Shown here one piece after another: positions 1 to 7,300 of a stretch of DNA of 13,953 bases (positions are counted from its first letter, which is position 1; the number at the start of each line of letters is the position of its first letter). The stretch is from GWA2-44-9 sp964429675 (GTDB lineage: Bacteria; Patescibacteriota; Minisyncoccia; 2-02-FULL-40-12; GWA2-44-9), in the NCBI GenBank assembly GCA_964429675.1, contig CAYSDF010000022.1, positions 1 through 13,953 of the forward strand, in the 5' to 3' direction. The notes under the pieces were generated by a model. The model was not told where the DNA came from and made no database searches. It saw nothing but the letters and a program-made list of their open reading frames with translations. The position numbers and the translations under genes are program-made.

Positions 1-1396
1 TTTTTACAAGATCGCCAAAGGGAGCAAGAGCGCCGGCTATATCACCATGGAGGGTGCCATAACCGAATGCCATCTCTACTTTATTGCCGTTACAGGTAAA
101 AATTCCTCCAACATTCTGAGCTTCAGCAGCCAATATCTCCATCCGCGACCTGGCCTGAATATTCTGATGAGTCGTAGTTCCTTTTTTTACTCCCAATAAA
201 TTTGAAATGGAATCTACGATATCTTTGATCGGGCATACTTTAAGCTCAATACCCAAACTGGAGGCGATACTAGCAGCCAAAATTTTAACCCCAGGATCGC
301 TGTATTCATAAGGCATATTTATAAGATGAACCCGATCCGGTCCCAGAATATCAACCATTAGCCCCGCTACCGTTGCCGAATCTATGCCTCCGCTTAAACC
401 CAGGACGACTTGACGTCTTTCTTCAGGAAACATATCCAGGACATATTTTGCAGCCGAACGTACTCCCATGTATAGCTCCCGGGTATCATCTTGAGATTCT
501 TTAAGGCGGAGAGGGGATTTATTTTTAAAAATTACATCCTGACTGCCAGCAGAATATGACTCCACCTCATCAATGATCTCTCCCTTATTATCATAGACAG
601 TGGAAGCACCGTCGAAATTAATAATATTGTCTCCATTATTCTGACAGCCGGTATTGTTAACATAGATAATCGGAACATTGCATTCTCGAATTAGATTTTT
701 AATAACCAGATGCCTTTTGCGGTTCTTTTGCCAACCCCAGGGAGAAGCAGAAATGGCCACCAGAATCTTGGCGCCTTTTTCCACTAAAACCCTCGTAGGA
801 TTTAGGGAATAATCATCTTTCCAGAAATCCTCACATATGCCAATACCGACAGGAACAATTCCTATAGATGTTTCGAGATTATAGACCTTAAGTAGGTCAT
901 GTACCGAACAATTTTTGATACCTTCCTTGCCTTTGGTTTTTATATACAATTCAGCAAATTCCTCGGCCATTTTTCGCCCGGAAAATAAATGCTTATCGTC
1001 ATCAAAATACCTGTAATGCGGTTGGAGAGTTTTGACTACGTATCCTAGTTGTTTTCCGCCTTGAGCTACTATTGCTGAATTATAGAGACGCTGTCGACCA
1101 TCTTCTCCTTTACCTGAAGAGCTTACGACACTTCCAAAGATGGCTACAATATTACCAGCTGTGGCCTCAACTATAGCCTGATTAAAAAGCTGGATATCAG
1201 CGATAAAAGACCCATCCTCAAATTTATCGGCTATAAGATAGCCCGGAATGCAGAGCTCCGGGAATACAATAATATCAATGCCCCTACTTGCAGCAGACTT
1301 GATCTCTTTAATTACATATTTCGAGTTAATATCCGGCCGGCCCGGGACAACTTCCATCTGACATAATGAAACTTTAAGACCCTCTAGATTCTTCAT
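1..1396 (-). CDS. nadE: Glutamine-dependent NAD+ synthetase, 3' end outside window
   Basis: Makes NAD+ from deamido-NAD (nicotinate adenine dinucleotide), ATP and glutamine-derived ammonia in the cytoplasm. I translated 465 residues from ATG at 1396 without a stop, so the C-terminus lies beyond the left edge. The N-terminal nitrilase-type glutaminase domain (about 1-280) shows the Glu-Lys-Cys triad candidates: E47 in FPELCIPGY, K122 in VKTLQPHYR, C188 in GICEDFW. The synthetase domain starts near 300 with the ATP-pyrophosphatase loop LSGGIDS (334-340), followed by NIQARSRME and GDIAGALAPFGDL, both typical of NadE. Glutamine-type enzymes are commonly well over 500 residues, so perhaps 80-200 are missing. 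It begins 10 bases after the nrtR stop on the same strand, so it is probably co-transcribed and under NrtR control. No clear Shine-Dalgarno precedes the start; translational coupling is possible. Confidence 0.95.
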   Translation of the reverse strand, partial: MKNLEGLKVSLCQMEVVPGRPDINSKYVIKEIKSAASRGIDIIVFPELCIPGYLIADKFEDGSFIADIQLFNQAIVEATAGNIVAIFGSVVSSSGKGEDGRQRLYNSAIVAQGGKQLGYVVKTLQPHYRYFDDDKHLFSGRKMAEEFAELYIKTKGKEGIKNCSVHDLLKVYNLETSIGIVPVGIGICEDFWKDDYSLNPTRVLVEKGAKILVAISASPWGWQKNRKRHLVIKNLIRECNVPIIYVNNTGCQNNGDNIINFDGASTVYDNKGEIIDEVESYSAGSQDVIFKNKSPLRLKESQDDTRELYMGVRSAAKYVLDMFPEERRQVVLGLSGGIDSATVAGLMVDILGPDRVHLINMPYEYSDPGVKILAASIASSLGIELKVCPIKDIVDSISNLLGVKKGTTTHQNIQARSRMEILAAEAQNVGGIFTCNGNKVEMAFGYGTLHGDIAGALAPFGDLVK

Positions 1397-1406
1397 AATT
1401 TTTAGT

Positions 1407-2078
1407 TTAAAAGAATTTTTTAAGTTCGGTCGGTCTCCTGGTAGTAAATTGGTAAAGCACTGCTGGCCTCTGACGATTGCCTGATAGAACTTTTTTGGTC
1501 GGTTTAATCAAGCCCAGGAGCAGAAACTTTTTTCTGAAGTTCCTTTTGTCTAGTTTTTTATCCAGTATAATCTCATAGGCTTTTTGGAGCTGACCTAAGG
1601 TAAATTGCTTTGGCAAGATAGAATACACTACATTCGTATACTCTAATTTTGACTGAAGACGCTTTTCCGCATAATCAATTATCTGTTTATGGTCAAATGC
1701 CAAACGGGGAAGTTTCTTTAGATTCCAAAATAAAGGAGTCTGAACATTTTTTGAATTTTTGAAGTTTATATTTTCTATAGGGACTAAAGTGAAATAAGCT
1801 ACTGAAATAATGCGGCCCCGAGGGTCTCTTTTCTCTTCATCAAAGGTGTAAAGCTGTTCTACATAGACATCGTTAATACCGGCCTTCTCCAATAATATTC
1901 GTGCGGCGGCTAAATGAGTATCTTCATCTTTTAGGAGGAACCCGCCAGGCAAAGCCCAAGAGCCCTTGAATGGTTCTCCTTCGCGCTTAATCAAAAGAAC
2001 TTTAAGATTTTTGTTCTCTATGCCAAAAATAACGACATCAGTTGTAACCGCAGGAGATTGATAAAATCTGTGATTCAT
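1407..2078 (-). CDS. nrtR: NrtR-family Nudix-related transcriptional regulator of NAD metabolism
   Basis: 223 residues, the usual two-part NrtR layout. The N-terminal domain (about 8-140) is a Nudix fold of the ADP-ribose pyrophosphatase type; the C-terminal part (about 150-215) is a winged helix with the NrtR-like run FTLGQLQKAYEIIL and LDKRNFRKK, then RPAVLYQF. The Nudix box (G46 to I68) is degenerate: the arginine R60 is followed by Ile where catalytic Glu is expected, and position 65 is Lys instead of Glu, while E52 and E64 remain. Loss of catalysis with retained ADP-ribose sensing is known for many NrtR proteins, so I infer a ligand-responsive repressor, not a hydrolase. Its neighbours nadE (10 bases downstream) and nadK (divergent) are NAD biosynthetic genes, which strongly supports the call. 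A promoter with an overlapping inverted repeat sits upstream, suggesting autoregulation. Confidence 0.9.
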   Translation of the reverse strand: MNHRFYQSPAVTTDVVIFGIENKNLKVLLIKREGEPFKGSWALPGGFLLKDEDTHLAAARILLEKAGINDVYVEQLYTFDEEKRDPRGRIISVAYFTLVPIENINFKNSKNVQTPLFWNLKKLPRLAFDHKQIIDYAEKRLQSKLEYTNVVYSILPKQFTLGQLQKAYEIILDKKLDKRNFRKKFLLLGLIKPTKKVLSGNRQRPAVLYQFTTRRPTELKKFF

Positions 2079-2104
2079 ATTGATTATTTGGACCGAGAAG
2101 TGTA

Positions 2105-2123
2105 TAGTGTTTATATTACACTA
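2105..2123. promoter_or_regulatory. Candidate NrtR operator, inverted repeat TAGTGT-N7-ACACTA
   Basis: A 19-base element with perfect 6-base inverted arms (2105-2110 and 2118-2123). It lies directly next to the -10 box of the nrtR promoter and covers the expected transcription start (about 2117). A further AGTGTA at 2099-2104 abuts the left arm and is complementary to TACACT at 2117-2122, so two registers of the palindrome are possible. Position in the nrtR/nadK divergent spacer makes NrtR the obvious candidate binder; the binding is inferred. Confidence 0.65.
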
Positions 2124-2152
2124 ATTCTAGTGGATCAAATATGAAAAGTCAA
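2124..2152 (-). promoter_or_regulatory. Promoter of the nrtR-nadE operon
   Basis: On the minus strand TTGACT (2147-2152; 5 of 6 to the -35 consensus), a 17-base spacer, then TAGAAT (2124-2129; 5 of 6 to the -10 consensus). The expected start of transcription near 2117 would give a leader of about 38 bases before the nrtR ATG at 2078. It is a well-formed housekeeping-type promoter, and the inverted repeat immediately downstream implies repression by occlusion. Confidence 0.7.
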
Positions 2153-2185
2153 CCCCGTAGTAGAGTTTCCGAATATTTTTTGCTG

Positions 2186-2204
2186 TACAATTTCATGCTA
2201 ATAT
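2186..2204 (+). promoter_or_regulatory. Possible -10 elements for nadK
   Basis: Two weak candidates precede nadK: TACAAT (2186-2191; 5 of 6 to the -10 consensus, no good -35) and TAATAT (2199-2204) with an upstream TG in extended -10 position. Either would give a short leader of roughly 13-26 bases. A perfect 10-base palindrome AGTGGCCACT (2207-2216) lies between them and the start codon; its role is unknown. No Shine-Dalgarno is visible. Confidence 0.3.
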
Positions 2205-2223
2205 TAAGTGGCCACTAGATCTT

Positions 2224-3114
2224 ATGAATATCACGACGAAATCTCACAAAAATAATAAGCAATCGGAAACTTCACTACAGGGTCAAATTAAATCGATCGG
2301 AATACACTACCACAAAGATTACCAGCTGGGTGCAGAGTGGAGAACAAAGATTGTAGCTTGGCTCTCAAAGAAATTTCCAAAGATAACTATCGATCCAATC
2401 AAGCCCGATGCCGTTATAATTCTGGGCGGCGACGGCACTATCCTTGAAGCCGTCGGTAAATTTAAGAAACATGGCCCGTTATTTTTGGGTATGAATCTTG
2501 GTCATGTCGGTTTTCTCGCGTCAGTGAGAGATCAGAAAAAATTCCTGAATGCCCTGGGCGGTTTCTTAGGGGGCAAGTATACGGTCCTTGAAAGAATGAT
2601 GCTTTCTACAGATGTCCAAAGAAAAGACAAGATAGTTTTTAGTTCAAAATCCTTAAATGAAGTAGTGATAAAAAGCCCGCTTGGCATGGTCCACCTTTCG
2701 GCCAGCATTGAAGATCACCCTGTTCAGTATATAAGAGGTACGGGGATAATGATTTCAACAGCTACAGGATCAACAGCTTATAACTTATCGGCTCACGGTC
2801 CGGTAGTAATGCCTGATATCAAGTGTTTTATAATAACTGAATTGTCTGATCACAACATACCGACTCCCAGCATGGTTGTTAAGTACAACAATAAAATTAT
2901 TATTAAAATAGTCGGATTTAAGAAAAGAGGCCTCTTGTCAATTTCAAAAACAGGCGAAAAGTTTGATGTGGCTCTCATATCAGACGGCGCTGAAATTTTC
3001 CCTATGGAGGAAGGGGATTCCATTATAACTCGCTCATCGGATCTGATAAAATTTGTGGAACTGGAAAAGCACTATTTCTTTAAGAGTCTGGAGGAAAAAT
3101 TCGGATTTAAATAG
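2224..3114 (+). CDS. nadK: NAD kinase
   Basis: Phosphorylates NAD+ to NADP+ in the cytoplasm. The 296 residues match the family length. Diagnostic motifs in order: GGDGT (68-72, the nucleotide/phosphate loop with the catalytic-region Asp), NLGHVGFL (91-98), the Asn-Glu pair in SLNEVVIK (143-150), and the NAD-binding TGSTAYNLSAHGP (181-193). The usual SAGGP is SAHGP here, a conservative family variation in my judgement. The C-terminal part has the usual SDGAEIFPMEEGD stretch. The first 20 residues are polar and poorly conserved; ATG at 2224 is the first start in the frame after the divergent spacer, but a later start cannot be excluded. It is divergent from nrtR-nadE and shares the regulatory spacer, completing an NAD/NADP synthesis cluster. 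It is convergent with the envelope-protein genes to the right. Confidence 0.95.
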   Translation: MNITTKSHKNNKQSETSLQGQIKSIGIHYHKDYQLGAEWRTKIVAWLSKKFPKITIDPIKPDAVIILGGDGTILEAVGKFKKHGPLFLGMNLGHVGFLASVRDQKKFLNALGGFLGGKYTVLERMMLSTDVQRKDKIVFSSKSLNEVVIKSPLGMVHLSASIEDHPVQYIRGTGIMISTATGSTAYNLSAHGPVVMPDIKCFIITELSDHNIPTPSMVVKYNNKIIIKIVGFKKRGLLSISKTGEKFDVALISDGAEIFPMEEGDSIITRSSDLIKFVELEKHYFFKSLEEKFGFK

Positions 3115-3138
3115 CTCGGTTCATAAATTCTTCTAACA

Positions 3139-3219
3139 TGATGGGGTCCTGTCACCGCTTTACCCCATAAATACTCAGATTACTTCCGTCTTGATGGGGT
3201 CCCCAATCGGTGCCACCCC
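3139..3219. repeat. Pair of similar hairpins in the convergent spacer (3115-3244)
   Basis: TGATGGGGTCC occurs twice in direct orientation (3139-3149 and 3192-3202), 53 bases apart. In each copy GGGGT is followed by a 14-base loop and then ACCCC: ATGGGGT 3141-3147 with ACCCCAT 3162-3168, and GGGGT 3196-3200 with ACCCC 3215-3219. The first loop contains CACCG (3153-3157) and the second its complement CGGTG (3208-3212). There is no T-run, so these are not classical intrinsic terminators. They lie between the convergent ends of nadK and the 370-residue pilin-like gene and may be REP-like elements or a bidirectional transcript-end structure. Nothing else is visible in this 130-base spacer. Confidence 0.5.
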
Positions 3220-3244
3220 TTTAGGTTGGTGGGATTTACCTTCA

Positions 3245-4357
3245 TTAGCTTAGAATACTGGCGATGAGTGAGATAAAGCCTTTGCCGATTAAGACTATCG
3301 CCAAACCAATTATGGCATACAATAGTGCCTTTTTTGCTTTCTCAACTTCACCCGGTACGCCTCGTGAAAGAAGGAACCTGATACCGGAATAAATTATTAT
3401 AAGGGTAACGACACCGAGCGCGATATTGAAAATCCAAGTAGAAATCGTTATCCCAACATCTAACACATTGCTACTATTGAAGGGGTTGTATTTCGTCAGG
3501 TCATAAAAGATATTCTGATTTTGACCGGGCTTGGCAGGAGTGCAATCCTGAGGGCAGCTGTTTGGATCTTCACCGGCCTCACAAATTCCATTTGGACATA
3601 CACCGCCCCCCGAACCCGTTACGAGAAATCGAGGTGACTCAAGTGATTGAGTACCCATATAGGCCGTGAACTTGTATGGAGCCTGTAACTGACCACTTAC
3701 AAGATTAGGCAGAGTCCAACTCCATTGAAGGGTGGTGCTAGTTGAAGAAAAGTACTGTGCAGAACCGTTAAATACAGTGCCGCCACCTACTAGCGCGCTT
3801 ACAACTTGTATGGTAACACCCCAGCCTTGGCATGTACCCGATGCTTCAACCGTAAGAAGAACTGTTTGGCCTCCTACCCCGCCATTAGGAACGGGATATG
3901 CACTAGTAAGATTACATGCCTGAGCAGTGCCGACTATTAAGCTATTACTACTGGGATTTGATTGGTATATTTGCCCTCCGACACTTATAAGTTGAACTTC
4001 ATATGTGCCCGGATTAAGATTAACGATCCAGTCTCCCTCTAATATATATGCGCCACCGGCAACTGCTGAACCCAGATTAAGAGTAGTACTTATAGTACTG
4101 ACGAGTACCCCACCGCTCTTTATCTGAAATTGCGCGGTTTGACCGGCACAACCATCTTCTCCTTTTACTGAGATCAAGACTTGAGAGCCGTTGGATATAT
4201 TGACATCCTGAATAGCATTGCTTCCCCAATATGGCGGGAAGTTTCCAATAATACTATTGGAACCACAGCTGGCAGCTAATGATTTGGTTACGGGCATAAT
4301 CCAAATCAAAGATACAAAAAGAAAAAGTAATGAATATTTTATTAATTTTAGTTTCAT
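3245..4357 (-). CDS. Secreted Ig-like protein ending in a VirB2/T4SS-pilin-type membrane hairpin
   Basis: 370 residues. Residues 1-29 form a signal peptide (Lys-rich start, hydrophobic core 8-21, AxA-like cleavage near SLAAS). Residues 30-250 are Ser/Thr/Gly-rich beta-type sequence that looks like two Ig-like domains (about 30-145 and 147-247). A Cys-rich knot follows (VCPNGICEAGEDPNSCPQDC, 253-272), a motif seen in bacterial surface proteins. The last 75 residues form a two-helix hairpin (about 302-330 and 343-368) with a basic loop (SRGVPGEVEKAKK), matching the VirB2/TrbC-type pilin family common in Patescibacteria. The hairpin topology places both ends outside the cytoplasm. It starts 6 bases after the stop of the 1620-residue gene, so it is the last gene of that operon. 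It has the simplest layout of the four pilin-type proteins here and could be a structural subunit; that is inference. Confidence 0.75.
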   Translation of the reverse strand: MKLKLIKYSLLFLFVSLIWIMPVTKSLAASCGSNSIIGNFPPYWGSNAIQDVNISNGSQVLISVKGEDGCAGQTAQFQIKSGGVLVSTISTTLNLGSAVAGGAYILEGDWIVNLNPGTYEVQLISVGGQIYQSNPSSNSLIVGTAQACNLTSAYPVPNGGVGGQTVLLTVEASGTCQGWGVTIQVVSALVGGGTVFNGSAQYFSSTSTTLQWSWTLPNLVSGQLQAPYKFTAYMGTQSLESPRFLVTGSGGGVCPNGICEAGEDPNSCPQDCTPAKPGQNQNIFYDLTKYNPFNSSNVLDVGITISTWIFNIALGVVTLIIIYSGIRFLLSRGVPGEVEKAKKALLYAIIGLAIVLIGKGFISLIASILS

Positions 4358-4363
4358 TTTAGT

Positions 4364-7300
4364 TTACGGCAATATCGTAAACGGAACCTCATCAGAAGTA
4401 TCAATTAGGTCCGGTCCGACCCTAACCGTGTAGTTGCCTGGTGGAAGACTCAACGCAGTCCACGTACCAGTAGTATTATTGGGGTTTACAGACCCGGTGG
4501 TTGTGTACCTGTTTCTGTCTTTATCAAAAAGTTGAACTGTAAAATAACCTCGCGCAACTTCCAAGGCACTAGCAAGGTTACTGCCATTAAACGTCACGGT
4601 CGTGCCAGCTTTTGCGCTGGCAGGGCTTAAAGAAGAAATGAGCCGGTCTCTAATAGACACGTTAACTCTGGCTAACCGTGAACCATCAACGTTGTCATTT
4701 AAGGTATAGGTATAAAGACCTATCGAGGGATTGGTATCGGTAAATGTCCCGGAATTTAGAGCAGCTATATTCTGCCAGTTAATTCCATTTTTCTTTAACA
4801 CCAACGAAGCTGTCCCGGCTGCAACACCAGTAGATGAGTAGTTAATCGTTATGTCGCAATTAGGATTGGTTACAATAAGACCCTTAACACATGATGACCA
4901 ACTGGAAGTTAGGGTGCCAAGACTATATACGGTGGCTGTTGTAGTAGCAAGCTGAGTGCCGTTGGAACCCAAATTGAGGGTATAAGTATAAGTACCCTCT
5001 GCAGGATTGGACTCGATTTGTCTTCCCGCAATAACATTACAGGCACTTGCATTGCATGGAATTGTTCTCCAAGTTACTCCATTTCTCTTTATTATCAAGG
5101 CGCTGCTGGTAGTCTTGCCGATCAGGCTTTCATAAACATTCAGTGTTCTAAAATTAATTGTTATATCGCAATTAGGATTGGAAGCGACTACGCCCTTGGC
5201 ACAGGAAACCGGATCGGGCCAGATACTACCGCAAAGACCTGTACACGGGATTGGCAAAGGATTAGGCGGCACCGATGGCGTTGGGGTAGGAGAAACAGAA
5301 GTACCGCCGGTTATAGTAAAAGGAACTTCATTAGAATAGTCCGTCAGAGTAGGGCCTACTCGAAGCGTATAATTGCCACCAGGTATAGCCGGCACAATCC
5401 AAGTTACCTGAGTGGCGGAAGAATTTAATACTCCCAAAGTTGTATATCGAGCACGGCTAGAATCAAAGGCTTGAACAGTGTTGCTTAGGTTGGTTCCGGA
5501 AATAGTAATTGTTGTTCCTCTAGAAACGGTAGTGGGCGACAAAGATGTTATAACACGAGCTGTTGCAGACGTTCCTGTACCTGCTCCATTAGCAGTAACT
5601 CTGCCCCATCCAAAAGACGAATCCCATCCCGCAGCTCCCAGATCTTTCACGGTGGATATTATCGCATTTTTAAGATCAGTGACCGAATACTCAGGATGAG
5701 CAGCTTTAATTAGTAAAGCTATTCCACTTACAATCGGAGCCGCCTGGCTAGTTCCTGTGTATCTTGCGTATCCACTGCCTAATACAGAAGAGTAGATACT
5801 AACACCGGGAGCCGCTACATCAACAGCACCACCCCGTCCTGAAAAACTGGCGATATTATCCGAATTATCAACTGCTCCGACGGTGAATGCATTATTAATA
5901 CATCCGGGAAGCGTGACACCGCTTGTTCCTGAGTTGCCGGAACTTGCTACCACTAAGACTCCATGGCTATTGGCATAGTTAATTGCATTTGAGAAAAGTG
6001 TTTCTGCGCTATCGCAAATTGTATTGTATGTTTTAGTAGTAGAACCAATGCTAATATTTATAACATCCGGGTTAAAATCATCCGCCGTACCATATATACC
6101 ATCAGGACCGTTAATAGCCCAATAAATACCGTTAATTATATTGCTAGCATAGCCGGAACCGTTAGCACTTAGCACTTTGCCGGCAATCACACCCGCATCA
6201 GGAGCAACACCAAGACTATTTGGATTAATACCATCATCGGTAATAATTCCTGCGACATGACTACCATGACCGTTATCGTCCACAGGGTCGGTATCATTAT
6301 TAGCAAAATCTTTTCCTCCAAGATAGCTGGAAGATAATTCAGGATGATTATAATTATATCCTGTATCAAGTACTACAACTTTGCGCCCCTGGCCTCTATT
6401 CCCTCCTGCTTGTATTGAAACTGCTCCTACCTGTTGATCAGCCTGGGCATCCTGGCTATCAAGTATAGGATCTGCCGTCAATCCGAATGCTCCCGATATC
6501 TCGTAAGGACAAGTGATGGATGCGAAATCTCTTGATTCTCCCATTAAGTCGCAACCTGAGGTTATTGAACTAGCTATCTCTATATCACCTGTACCGATCA
6601 AGCGTACGCTTTGGCCAGAAGCCCCTGTCACGCTAAGTCCGCCTAAAGAGAAACTTCCTTTTATCAGGCCTGGATTGATAGTATATAAAATTGCAAAGCC
6701 TGAAATAAATATAACAGCTCCGATAATGGCATTCCAAATTTTACTCTTTGCACTTGAGATCATGGCAGGATTACCCGCAGATGTAAGCCACAGAAAACCA
6801 GCCCAAACCAGCATTATAAATACAGAAAAACCAAGAAGATAAAGAGCATACACAAAGAATTGTTCAATCAGAGTACCTAGAGGATATGCCGAGGTTGCTC
6901 CAAAAATAGTCTGCGTAGGACCAAATGGTGGACCAAAGCCATAACTAGGTTCTGGTGTCGGAGTGGGGGAGCCGCCAATACCTGTAGGCGTCGGGGTTGT
7001 AGTTGTAGTCGGAGTCGGAGTTACTATAATGCCGCCTATACCTAGAGGGGAAGCAAACCTGGTTAGGGTTAAATCTAAACTAGAGACAGCTCCATATGTA
7101 CCAGTATTTTTATTTGCCTCAACGACTGGAGAAAAATTTCCCTGGGTTCCTCCCGTAAAAACGTAACCTTGTAATAAATTAACGCCAGCAGCATTAATTT
7201 GAGTGAACGTATTATTTCCATCGTTTTGATCCTGGCCGATTACAGCGTAGGTATTAGAAGCACTGTTATATGCAGTTATTGCTGCTCCAACATTTGACAT

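Noticed and set aside
3139..3219. Intrinsic terminator between the convergent genes
   Set aside because: Stems are short (5-7 bp), loops are 14 bases and no T-run follows on either strand.
5018..5428. Plus-strand 136-residue open frame
   Set aside because: Lies wholly inside the giant protein gene, which has convincing domains; the shadow product has no recognisable motif. The same holds for the plus-strand frames at 6513-6842 and 9348-9614.
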